DNA of 35,048 nt from Fusicatenibacter sp. (lineage in GTDB: Bacteria > Bacillota > Clostridia > Lachnospirales > Lachnospiraceae), in contig JAGHIA010000029.1 of assembly GCA_017887445.1 (NCBI GenBank), positions 1 to 35,048 on the forward strand. The letters are read 5' to 3'. Every line of letters begins with the position of its first letter. Position 1 is the stretch's first letter. The translations under genes were made by a program, and so were the position numbers. The notes under the pieces are model-generated. The model did not search any database and had not been told where the DNA came from. It saw only the letters and a program-made list of their open reading frames with translations. Shown piece after piece: positions 1 through 7,301 of this stretch.

Positions 1-143
1 TAACAGTTCAGCCTGCCACTATCCCGCGAGGTGTTTTCGCACAGAATGTGCGAAAATCCCGAGGCCTGCAGCGCGAAACTGCATGAAATGCAGTTTCTGT
101 GCATCGCGAAGCGTGTAATCGTTCAGCAACGCTGAATTGTTAC
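1..143. repeat. Intergenic hairpin repeat, copy 1 (about 142 bp)
   Basis: The unit starts TAACAGTTCAGC and ends GCTGAATTGTTACA, so its ends are imperfect inverted repeats. Inside are two strong hairpins: TTTTCGCACA/TGTGCGAAAA at 34-56 and AAACTGCAT/ATGCAGTTT at 76-96, each with a GAA loop, plus a third palindrome at the right end (about 116-142). The same order of hairpins recurs, in the opposite orientation, at 2217-2356 and 20362-20513. No coding potential is seen. It lies just downstream of the stop codon at 173. It resembles a small non-autonomous (MITE- or REP-like) element. Confidence 0.85.
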
Positions 144-172
144 ATTTCTTGTTTCACGATAAGCAGTGTCCC

Positions 173-2038
173 TCATAATGGGTCTTTCGCCCGCCGGTTA
201 TAAAAATAGATAAACCGGTCGATGCCGTCCAGAATATCCTGAAACTCCTCCCTTGGCGCCAGTTCCACATAACGTCTCAGCAGCTCCTGCTCTCTGCTCT
301 TAAATTTGCCATAGAAAATATCAAACAGATTGTGTCCCCGCAGGTAAGTTCTGATCTCCTCCATATGAGCCTTCATATCCTCCGGACCCGTAAACTCCCG
401 CCCCAGCACCTCCGTCAGATGGCGTCCGCTGGACAGCCGGTACAGATATTCCTTCCACTTTTCCCACAAAATCCGGTAAAAATCCTCCGGCTGCTCCAGA
501 ACCCCGATCCTGGTCATCAGCTCCGGATTCAGAAAATAATTTTCAAAAGAATAATATTTTAGGATCAGCACATTTCTCGGCCGCACCCGGGGCAGATGGT
601 CCGGATCCTCCCGCTGCCGTTCGTCATAATATCTGCACAGGGAAGACGCCAGCTCCTCAGGGTCTTTTCCGTCCCCGTCGCGTATCATGAGAAACTGGTC
701 CTGAATATAAACCTGATTCATATATTTCAGATTCGCATAGGTTTTGATATTGGTACAGCTGTTGGTCGTGATAATGGCAACCCGCGACAGATTTCCCTGT
801 TCGTCGCAGACCTCCGAGTAATACTTTTCCAGCAGCAGCGGCAGGCGGCTTTTATCCTGCTTCCCTTCCACAAAAAAGACAAAGCTGACATTCATAAGGT
901 CATTGGCCGAATATCCCAGGTCGTCCAGGATCGCCGACAGATCCGTCTTCTCACGGATCACCGAATAATCCTCATGGTCCAGCACCACCTGGCGGATCTG
1001 GCGGCGGTTAAAGTGGAACAGAAGATTCGGCGAGTGAGTGGAAAAGATCACCTGGCTTTTGGCGGACAGCCGGAAAAGGATCTCACTGGTGATTTTCTGC
1101 AGCCGCGGGTGCAGGAAAATCTCCGGGTCCTCCACAACGATCAGTCCCGGGATCCGGCCCTCCTGCTCCATGCACGCCTCCAGAAGCGACAGGATATAAA
1201 TACTGCGCATTCCTTTTCCCATCTGCTCCACCGGCATTTCCTCCGTCCGGTGACGGTTCTTCACCATGGCTTTCACCTGGAACATCTCCCCCGTATGGCA
1301 GCAAAGCTCATACCGGATCTCCTCCTTAGCGCCGCCGTTTCCCGCGAGGATCCGGTTGACCCTGCTGGAAAAACCGTCCAGGTTCATCTGATACAGCTTG
1401 TATTCCAACAGTTTCTCCGCCTCAAACGCGTTCAGCTCCTCCGGCGTTTTCTGATAGATCAGACCCACACAGGAAAAACAGTGATTGCAGACTTTCCCCA
1501 CGTCAAACATACAGCACCCGGTTCTCATTCTTTTCAGTAGTTCATCCTCCTGGAACATGAGGATTTTTTCCTGCATCTGCCGGATATCCCGCTGACTGTC
1601 CAGATAAAACACTGCCGGCAGAAGCTGCGAAAGATAGCGGTTGTTTTTGTGGAGACCGTCGCCGTAGCGGATCCTTCCGTCCGGACTGGCCTGGAACGAA
1701 AACCGCAGCCTGCCGTTCTCAAAGGATGGCACCTTGCTCTGAAAATCCGCCAGCCATTTTTCATATCTGCGGTAACTGCTGACCATCCGCTGCTGGTGAA
1801 AGGCTCTTAAGTTTTCCTCTGTGAGAAGCAGCTCCGCGTCAATCTCGATCTTCTGCCTCTGCTCATTGAAATCCGCCTCCGTGATCTCATAGCATCCGGC
1901 CACCGCCCGGACCGCATCCAGGATACAGGTTTTTCCCGAGCTGTTCTGTCCCACCAGAATCAGCGCGTTCTCAATCTCCGTGAGATGGATCTCCCGTATG
2001 GATTTAAAATTGTAAATATGGAGTTCTGTAAACCGCAT
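173..2038 (-). CDS. OLD-family ATPase with C-terminal TOPRIM nuclease domain
   Basis: A 621-residue protein. The N-terminal half is an SMC/ABC-type ATPase: Walker A GQNSSGKT at residues 30-37, Walker B LIVVEDPEIFLHP around 299-311, and a STHSPN switch at 333-338. The C-terminal half is a TOPRIM domain with the Glu in FFVEGKQD (about 391) and the acidic pair in RDGDG (454, 456). Proteins of this architecture are OLD nucleases, which act in phage defence or DNA repair. An unusual cysteine cluster, C175, C176, C184, C187 and C190, lies in the insert between Walker A and Walker B and could bind a metal. The start has AAAGGAGTG just upstream. It appears to be a single-gene unit, separated from the symporter gene by a terminator at 2092-2146. 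The family is secure; the cellular role is inferred. Confidence 0.85.
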   Translation of the reverse strand: MRFTELHIYNFKSIREIHLTEIENALILVGQNSSGKTCILDAVRAVAGCYEITEADFNEQRQKIEIDAELLLTEENLRAFHQQRMVSSYRRYEKWLADFQSKVPSFENGRLRFSFQASPDGRIRYGDGLHKNNRYLSQLLPAVFYLDSQRDIRQMQEKILMFQEDELLKRMRTGCCMFDVGKVCNHCFSCVGLIYQKTPEELNAFEAEKLLEYKLYQMNLDGFSSRVNRILAGNGGAKEEIRYELCCHTGEMFQVKAMVKNRHRTEEMPVEQMGKGMRSIYILSLLEACMEQEGRIPGLIVVEDPEIFLHPRLQKITSEILFRLSAKSQVIFSTHSPNLLFHFNRRQIRQVVLDHEDYSVIREKTDLSAILDDLGYSANDLMNVSFVFFVEGKQDKSRLPLLLEKYYSEVCDEQGNLSRVAIITTNSCTNIKTYANLKYMNQVYIQDQFLMIRDGDGKDPEELASSLCRYYDERQREDPDHLPRVRPRNVLILKYYSFENYFLNPELMTRIGVLEQPEDFYRILWEKWKEYLYRLSSGRHLTEVLGREFTGPEDMKAHMEEIRTYLRGHNLFDIFYGKFKSREQELLRRYVELAPREEFQDILDGIDRFIYFYNRRAKDPL

Positions 2039-2091
2039 GACGTTTTCACTCCTTTACGTCTAAAATCGTTACGTTTCCCCTATTTTATCAT

Positions 2092-2146
2092 AAAAGCCGC
2101 CGCAGGAACATTCCCATGGAAGGAATATTTTCCTGCGGCGGCTTTT
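2092..2146. terminator. Bidirectional-looking intrinsic terminator
   Basis: A 17-bp perfect stem, AAAAGCCGCCGCAGGAA (2092-2108) pairing with its complement at 2130-2146, with T-runs available in both directions. It ends the minus-strand transcript of the symporter at 2370 before the OLD gene begins. Confidence 0.85.
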
Positions 2147-2216
2147 CTTGAGGATTTCATCCTCCTCATATGTAATTTTATATTTCAAACACTACAGCTT
2201 TGCACCATCCGCTGGC

Positions 2217-2356
2217 AACCGTTCAGCCTAGCCGAACGATTACACGCTTCGCGATGCACAGAAACTGCCTTCCGTGCAGTTTCGCGCTGCGGGCCTCAGG
2301 ATTTTCGCGCATTCCGCACGAAAACACCTTGCGGGACAGCAACAGAATCAACAGTT
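2217..2356. repeat. Intergenic hairpin repeat, copy 2 (inverted, degraded end)
   Basis: This is the copy-1 repeat read on the other strand. It keeps the CGATTACACGCTTCGCGATGC segment, the aaactgc/gcagttt hairpin and the ATTTTCGCGCATTCCGCACGAAAA hairpin in the same order. Its left end is the palindrome AACCGTTCAGCC/GCCGAACGATTAC. The right end (…AATCAACAGTTAC) has lost the terminal GCTGAACTG. It stops 13 bp from the symporter stop codon. Confidence 0.8.
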
Positions 2357-2369
2357 ACATCCGCTGCAC

Positions 2370-3770
2370 TTATTCTTTGTCACGTCCCAGGTCGTGCTCC
2401 ATCTTAGCCAGGGTTTTCTTATCCAGGTTGTAGATCAGACCGTAAGCAACAAACTGGATCACCGCGCTCAGAAGGTACATGCCTGCTGTTAAATATCTCA
2501 TATTCAGGGCAACCGCCGCTGTCTGATCCGGACCCAGTTTTGCATTATAACCAAGCCATGTAGCAAACAGAAGTCCCATGGACGGTCCAATACCCTGCGC
2601 CAGTTTACGGAAGAAAGAGTGCATCGCATACGTTGTTCCTTCGTTACGTACACCAAACTTCCACTCCTCATAGTCCATAGCGTCTGCCATCAGCGACCAG
2701 GATACGCAGGTCCCGATACCAGCGCCAACTGCATTGATCAGCTGACATACAACGAACAGAGCCAGACCTTTTCCATCGGGTGTGATCGGCAGAACCAGCA
2801 TCAGAACGTACGCAACTACGCTGACCAGTGAACCAACGGTGATGGCCTCTTTTTTACCAAATTTCTTTACGATTTTACCGATGAACGGCATATACAGGAT
2901 CAGTCCCACATAGGAGATCATTCCGATGATTCCGGAAATTCTCGCGTTCTTGAAGTAAGCCTGGAACATGATCTGCAGAGCAGTCTGAGCGCCGTACATA
3001 CCGATGAACATACCTACAGGAGCCAGTGTCGCGCCTACCGCCGGACGATTCCGCAGGAAGTTACCAATTGCCTTGAAAATGTTGAATTTCTGTGGTTCTT
3101 CGCCTACTTTAAATTCTCTCTCAACACGAATCTCCGTATTTCTGATCATAAACTGGAATGCGATGAATCCAATCACGCCCATGCCCAGCGCGAGAACAAA
3201 AATTCTATCTCCAAGAAGGTTGTTGCTCGCATCATAAATAAGAATCGGCAGAAGGATCTGACAAGATACGCTTCCCAGGGTTGAACCGATGGAACGCCAG
3301 GTTGACAGCTGCGCACGCTCTACCGGGTCTGCAGAAATCAGGGACAGAAGGGAACCATACGGAACGTTTGCGATCGTATAGAACGCATCCCATAAAATGT
3401 ATCCGGCTACAAACAGGATATTTTTTGCCATTGCCGGCGCGCCCTGCCACGGAACGTAGCACAGAGCTCCCGCGAACAGAAGTCCGATGGAACCTACCCA
3501 GACATACTGCAGGAATTTGTTCCGTTTATACTTTCTGCGGTCCGCGTCAACCATCGCTCCAATGACCGGGTCATTGATCGCGTCCCATACCTGAACAAGC
3601 AGCAGCAGAACCGTCATAACATACTGATCGATCCCCATAAACTGTGTCCAGAAAATTGTAAGAGTTCCTTTCAGTGCAAAACTCATGTTGCACCCGAAGT
3701 CACCGGCGCCGTATGCGACTTTGTCGAGCATACCAAATTTGCGGTGCTTCTTTGTTGCTGTATCAGCCAT
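2370..3770 (-). CDS. GPH-family (MelB-like) sugar:cation symporter
   Basis: A 466-residue, twelve-helix membrane protein of the glycoside-pentoside-hexuronide family. The N-terminal KVAYGAGDFGCNM segment and the conserved loop VWDAINDPVIGAMVD between early helices are hallmarks of the family, which imports glycosides or uronides with Na+ or H+. The C-terminal half keeps CQLINAVGAGIGTCVSWSLMADAMDYEEW, the second family signature region, only partly quoted here as GTCVSWSLMADAMDYEEW. The start MADTATKKH is chosen because AAAAGGAGGAATAGT precedes it; ten more residues upstream lack such a site. It stands alone, without a glycosidase beside it, so the substrate cannot be named. Its promoter carries a palindromic operator at 3869-3886. 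Confidence 0.9.
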   Translation of the reverse strand: MADTATKKHRKFGMLDKVAYGAGDFGCNMSFALKGTLTIFWTQFMGIDQYVMTVLLLLVQVWDAINDPVIGAMVDADRRKYKRNKFLQYVWVGSIGLLFAGALCYVPWQGAPAMAKNILFVAGYILWDAFYTIANVPYGSLLSLISADPVERAQLSTWRSIGSTLGSVSCQILLPILIYDASNNLLGDRIFVLALGMGVIGFIAFQFMIRNTEIRVEREFKVGEEPQKFNIFKAIGNFLRNRPAVGATLAPVGMFIGMYGAQTALQIMFQAYFKNARISGIIGMISYVGLILYMPFIGKIVKKFGKKEAITVGSLVSVVAYVLMLVLPITPDGKGLALFVVCQLINAVGAGIGTCVSWSLMADAMDYEEWKFGVRNEGTTYAMHSFFRKLAQGIGPSMGLLFATWLGYNAKLGPDQTAAVALNMRYLTAGMYLLSAVIQFVAYGLIYNLDKKTLAKMEHDLGRDKE

Positions 3771-3868
3771 ACTATTCCTCCTTTTTGGATGTGTGTACAA
3801 AAAGCAATATGAATCCCGTTGAAACCTCAGGACCTTCTACATGCTTTTTAGGCGCATTGTACACCCCT

Positions 3869-3916
3869 TACCAATGTTTATTGGTATAATTATATCATAT
3901 TTACCAATTTTATCAA
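3869..3916 (-). promoter_or_regulatory. Promoter and palindromic operator of the GPH symporter
   Basis: On the minus strand TTGATA (3911-3916) and TATAAT (3889-3894) are 16 bp apart. A perfect palindrome, TACCAAT-GTTT-ATTGGTA, lies at 3869-3886 just after the -10, where transcription would start. A half-site, AAATTGGTAAA, sits between the -35 and -10. The arrangement suggests repression by a dimeric sugar-responsive regulator (LacI, GntR or AraC type) not encoded nearby. Confidence 0.7.
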
Positions 3917-4076
3917 CTAAATATGCGATTTTCATCAGCACTATTTTATTTAATTTTTGGACAATTTTTATACTTTTTTTACTCTTCGCCAATGGGTGTC
4001 TGACTTTGTTTCCGCAAAACCCTGTCCTGTGATTCCGAGAAAAAATCCACTTCAAAATCCGGCAAAAACCACATGG

Positions 4077-4131
4077 AAAAAGGCATTTTCAAAAGTTCTT
4101 TCCCAACGGAAATCTCTCTGAAAATGCCTTT
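4077..4131 (-). terminator. Terminator of the infC-rpmI-rplT operon
   Basis: AAAGGCATTTTC (4079-4090) pairs perfectly with GAAAATGCCTTT (4120-4131); on the minus strand the stem runs into TTTTTCC. It lies about 80 bp after the rplT stop. Confidence 0.75.
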
Positions 4132-4210
4132 GAAAAGCAGATATCTCTGCTCAATATTCTGTTGTCAGCAGGCGAAAAACTACAGCTTACCAATCTCTTC
4201 CAGCTTGCTC

Positions 4211-4567
4211 TCAGGCAACTTTGCTCTTAGCCAGCTCAGCCAGTGTCGCAAAGCCTTCGGAATCGTTGATTGCCATATCAGCCAGCACCTTACGGTTCAG
4301 CTCAACGCCAGCCAGCTTCAGGCCGTGCATAAATTTGCTGTAGGACAGACCGTTCATTCTTGCCGCCGCGTTGATACGAGCAATCCACAGCTGACGGAAC
4401 TGACGTTTTTTCTGTTTTCTTCCTGCGTAGGAAGATGCCAGCGCGCGCATTACGGACTGTTTTGCTACTCTATACTGTTTGCTTCTGGCTCCTCTGTAAC
4501 CTTTCGCCAGTTTTAATACTCTGTTATGTTTCTTCTTAGCGTTCATACCGCCTTTAATTCTTGCCAT
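4211..4567 (-). CDS. rplT: 50S ribosomal protein L20
   Basis: A 118-residue basic protein starting [23 protein letters not shown], cut here to [17 protein letters not shown], and containing [19 protein letters not shown], both diagnostic for L20. It binds 23S rRNA early in large-subunit assembly and in Firmicutes also binds the operon leader to repress it. It is the last gene of infC-rpmI-rplT, about 100 bp after rpmI, with AAGGAGGAATATAAGAA upstream of the start. Length and sequence are normal for the family. Confidence 0.99.
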   Translation of the reverse strand: MARIKGGMNAKKKHNRVLKLAKGYRGARSKQYRVAKQSVMRALASSYAGRKQKKRQFRQLWIARINAAARMNGLSYSKFMHGLKLAGVELNRKVLADMAINDSEGFATLAELAKSKVA

Positions 4568-4664
4568 TTCTTATATTCCTCCTTGATCAACGTTCGATTC
4601 AGTCACCGTTACGGCAGATATACCCCTGCCGGAATTGTACGCTGTCCTGGCGACAGCCTTCCAA

Positions 4665-4862
4665 TTACATGTACGGCAGAATCTTCTTCATGTTCTTAAC
4701 GTTTGTTGCGTCAACTACGGTAGACTTTCTCAGATTTCTTTTTCTCTTCTGAGATTTTTTGGTTAAGATATGGCTTTTGTAAGCTTTGTTTCTTACTAAT
4801 TTTCCTGTTCCTGTTGTTTTAAAACGCTTTGCTGCTGCTCTGCTGGTCTTTACCTTTGGCAT
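4665..4862 (-). CDS. rpmI: 50S ribosomal protein L35
   Basis: A 65-residue basic protein beginning [20 protein letters not shown] and containing the [17 protein letters not shown] stretch typical of L35. It is the middle gene of the operon, about 100 bp downstream of infC, with TTAAGGAGGAAACAACT upstream of the ATG. The length is exactly that of the family. Confidence 0.99.
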   Translation of the reverse strand: MPKVKTSRAAAKRFKTTGTGKLVRNKAYKSHILTKKSQKRKRNLRKSTVVDATNVKNMKKILPYM

Positions 4863-4964
4863 AGTTGTTTCCTCCTTAAAAGTCTTACTTTGCTGCAGCC
4901 GGAAATCGGCCGCGCTATCTTAGAATGTGCAGGAAAACTGCTTGACGCAGTCCTAAGACACGAT

Positions 4965-5471
4965 CTAACGTTTTTCAGCCAAAAACATCGTCATGGTTCT
5001 GCCTTCCACCTTCGGCGCCTTCTCGACAACCGCAATGTCCGCCAGGCTCTTTGCGAAATCCTCCAGAATATATTTGCTGTTGTTCATATGGGCCATCTCA
5101 CGGCCGCGGAAACGCAGTGTGATCTTTACTTTGTTTCCTTTTGAGATGAACTTGCGGGCTGCACTTACTTTTGTATTCAGGTCATTGCTGTCAATATTTG
5201 GAGAAAGACGAACCTCTTTGATCTCTATGATCTTCTGCTTTTTCTTTGCTTCCTTTTCTTTTCTGGCAAGCTCATATTTGTATTTGCCATAATCAATGAT
5301 CTTGCAAACCGGAGGCTTAGCTGTCGGAGCGACCTTTACCAGATCAAGACCTGCTTCCTGAGCTTTAAAATATGCCTCTTTCGCAGACATAATTCCCAAC
5401 TGTTCCCCGTTTTCGCCGATGAGACGTACTTCTCTGTCCCGAATCTGCTCATTAATCATCAAATCGCTAAT
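4965..5471 (-). CDS. infC: Translation initiation factor IF-3, probable AUU start
   Basis: IF-3 binds the 30S subunit and proofreads start codons. The protein shows the N-terminal MINEQIRDREVRLIGENG segment and the C-terminal IKEVRLSPNIDSNDLNTK region with the FRGREMAH motif. I place the start at an ATT codon at 5469-5471, reading (M)SDLMINEQIRD. A GGAGG at 5481-5485 lies nine bases upstream of it, while the in-frame TTG (5460-5462) and ATG (5457-5459) are too far from that site. AUU initiation is the classic way IF-3 limits its own synthesis. It leads the infC-rpmI-rplT operon and is preceded by a leader with an attenuator. Confidence 0.95.
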   Translation of the reverse strand: MSDLMINEQIRDREVRLIGENGEQLGIMSAKEAYFKAQEAGLDLVKVAPTAKPPVCKIIDYGKYKYELARKEKEAKKKQKIIEIKEVRLSPNIDSNDLNTKVSAARKFISKGNKVKITLRFRGREMAHMNNSKYILEDFAKSLADIAVVEKAPKVEGRTMTMFLAEKR

Positions 5472-5670
5472 TGTAGTGCACCTCCATTATATACTCTTGA
5501 GCACTCACCCACCCGCGTTTTCGCATAAAAAAAGCGGATAGACAGACTATCCACATCAAACATTGCATATTGCCTTTTCCCGCTCAACAGAAAAGGATAT
5601 CTCAATATTGAACCATAGTCGCCCGTTTGCGCTAAGGTGAGAGTGGATACTCTACTTTCTTTTTCACACT
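5472..5670 (-). promoter_or_regulatory. infC leader with attenuator (L20-leader type)
   Basis: The leader of about 200 nt before infC contains a terminator: stem GGATAG/CTATCC at 5536-5552 followed, on the minus strand, by GC and seven Ts (5527-5533). Earlier in the same RNA GTAGAGTATCCACTCTC (around 5640-5656) carries TATCCAC, which could pair with GTGGATA of the terminator and so act as antiterminator. In Firmicutes this position is occupied by the L20-binding attenuator. The exact fold is inferred, not computed. Confidence 0.7.
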
Positions 5671-5675
5671 CCGTT

Positions 5676-5705
5676 ACTTTATCACAAGGGGACGGTGGTT
5701 GTCAA
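5676..5705 (-). promoter_or_regulatory. Promoter of infC-rpmI-rplT
   Basis: Minus-strand TTGACA (5700-5705) and TAAAGT (5676-5681) with an 18-bp spacer, directly ahead of the leader. Confidence 0.7.
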
Positions 5706-5735
5706 TACCCTTTTTGACTTTTAGAAAAATCTTTG

Positions 5736-5763
5736 GTAACAGTTCAGCCAGCTGAACTGTTAC
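5736..5763. repeat. Short palindrome of the TAACAGTTCAG repeat family
   Basis: GTAACAGTTCAG-CCAG-CTGAACTGTTAC is a palindrome with perfect 12-bp arms. The arms equal the termini of the 142-bp repeats at 1, 2217 and 20362, so this looks like a solo end or an internally deleted copy. It lies between the infC promoter and the next gene. Confidence 0.8.
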
Positions 5764-5835
5764 GGCATCCGGCCATTGAAAATCGCTTGCGGCCATTCAT
5801 CCGGCAGAATGGTTTCGTCCATATTAAATATAGAA

Positions 5836-5875
5836 ACCGCCGGTACGCATAAATACAAACCTGCGTTCCGGCGGT
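5836..5875. terminator. Terminator after the DUF1540 gene
   Basis: ACCGCCGGtACGCA (5836-5849) pairs with TGCGTtCCGGCGGT (5862-5875), a 14-bp stem with one mismatch. On the plus strand it is followed by CTCCGTTTTTG; on the minus strand by TTCTATATTT. It can serve the DUF1540 transcript that ends at 6012. Confidence 0.6.
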
Positions 5876-6011
5876 CTCCGTTTTTGTAACATTTGAAAGG
5901 GTTCACCTCGCTGCCTGCTCCTGCGGGCCACGGCAGCGCTTTTTAATAATAGCGGCCTTCGACGGCTTCTCCGGCTTTTGCCCAAGCCGCAAGAAAAGCC
6001 ATAGAATCAGT

Positions 6012-6332
6012 TCAGCCGCACTTAAAGCTGCTGCATCTTGTATCATCACAGCAACAGGCCTGGCTGCCTGAAATCTGGATTCCGCCTGCCGTACACTTGC
6101 AGGATTCGTTGAACTGGCAGTTCTGTGCCTCACAGTCAATGGCGATGTTCGTACATCCGCATCCGGACGCTGCGGAATTCATCATGGAATCTCCTGTGCG
6201 CTCCTGGAAGCTCTCGCAGCAGGTTTCTCCCGACTGACGCGCATTGGCGCCGCCGATTTTCACATCGCCTTTGGAGCAAAGCTCCTGTTTGTTGTAAATA
6301 CATGTTGTCGCTGAACAACTTAATGCTGGCAT
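6012..6332 (-). CDS. DUF1540 cysteine-rich protein, two repeats
   Basis: About 106 residues, very rich in cysteine. Two copies of the DUF1540 pattern are visible: LSCSATTCIYNKQELCSKG…CCESF near the N-terminus and IDCEAQNCQFNESCKCTAGG…CCCDDTRCSSF at the C-terminus. Such proteins are presumed small metal-binding proteins; the function is unknown. I chose the second ATG, MPALSC, because AGGAGG lies eight bases before it, while the first ATG is only two bases from that site. The gene is monocistronic. Confidence 0.85.
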   Translation of the reverse strand: MPALSCSATTCIYNKQELCSKGDVKIGGANARQSGETCCESFQERTGDSMMNSAASGCGCTNIAIDCEAQNCQFNESCKCTAGGIQISGSQACCCDDTRCSSFKCG

Positions 6333-6433
6333 AATCATTACCTCCTGATATCTTAGATTTCAGAAGATAGTATTTTCATTTTTCTTTGTTTTATTCCGGA
6401 AGATTTTTCAAATTACAAAATCACAGATCTTCC

Positions 6434-7070
6434 TTATATATCCCTCCGTTTCTCCTTCCATCCACAGACAAGGCTCCCCACACCGCCGGCAAGCAGCCAG
6501 AAGATGCCCACCGCAAACACCGCCCAGCGAGGCCCTGTGATCTCCGTAAAATGACGCAGGAAGAAAATCCCGAACACGATACCGGCAAGCAGCAGCGGCA
6601 GCTGCTCTGCGATTGCCGTGATATAGTTGCGGCAGCGGCCACCACCGTCACACCCCACAGAAGGGCAGCCGCAATCACACCTGCCACACAGCCTGCCGCC
6701 CGCTTCTTTGGGCAGATGCCGCGCCCGGTCCTGGTGGAAAAGACCAGTTCGGCGGTTCCCGCCGAAAATGGCTCGGTCATGCACCACACAATGATCAGCA
6801 CTGCTGTCAGGACTCCCTCCACCGTACAGAACAGAGGAATCAGCCTGCCAAACAACGTATAAAAATTCTCGCTGCACGGCACGAAGAAGGCGGCGGAAAT
6901 CTGGACAATATCCTCCGCCTCGCTCTCGTTCCGGATCAGCGACATGCATATAGCTCCGCCTCCCTGCGGTAACACAGAACAAGAACCTCGTATGCAGTTT
7001 TTTCTCCTCCTGCGGTCAGCCGCATCAGTTCGTTGTCTGTGCAGCCGGCATAACGTTCTCTGGAATCCAT
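6434..7070 (-). pseudogene. Decayed ECF sigma factor fused to a membrane permease remnant
   Basis: An ATG at 7068-7070 opens MDSRERYAGCTDNELMRL…AYEVLVLCYRREAELYA, which looks like the start of an ECF sigma factor. It stops at a TGA, but the sigma region-2 motif LIRNESEAEDIVQ follows at once in another frame. From there the frame changes character to hydrophobic helices with AGTAELVFSTRTGRGIC and VAGVIAAALLWGVTVVAAA, then shifts again into LPLLLAGIVFGIFFLRHF…VFAVGIFWLLAGGVGSLVCGW. The membrane part resembles an ABC-2-type permease that manages exporter genes next to sigma factors. At least two frameshifts and one internal deletion are needed to explain this. The two genes were probably neighbours that fused by deletion. 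Confidence 0.65.
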
Positions 7071-7210
7071 GGGTCTCTCGCTTTCTATTTGAGACAGCGC
7101 AATAGAGCTCAATCGCTGATGGCACTTTGCATTTAGAAGCAGTGCCCCTTTCTTCTGTATAATGCTCGTTTGAAAAAGGTAAAAGTTACAGATGAATATA
7201 TATTTATTAA

Positions 7211-7246
7211 AGGAAAACCAGCATGCTCTTTTGAAAACATGCTGCT
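7211..7246 (-). terminator. Terminator of the T-box operon
   Basis: CAGCATG (7219-7225) pairs with CATGCTG (7238-7244). On the minus strand the stem is followed by GTTTTCCTTT. It lies about 60 bp after the stop codon of the LysRS-like gene. Confidence 0.65.
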
Positions 7247-7301
7247 TATATGAGGCTAAACCATATACCAGTTAATGCATTTCCGTACAGTAACATTTAT
7301 C

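Noticed and set aside
596-1540. Long plus-strand reading frame (about 314 codons)
   Set aside because: It is antisense to the OLD gene, has no ribosome-binding site and no family resemblance; it follows from the codon bias of the real gene.
3837-4055. Small minus-strand reading frame upstream of the symporter
   Set aside because: It covers the promoter and operator of the symporter and has no ribosome-binding site.
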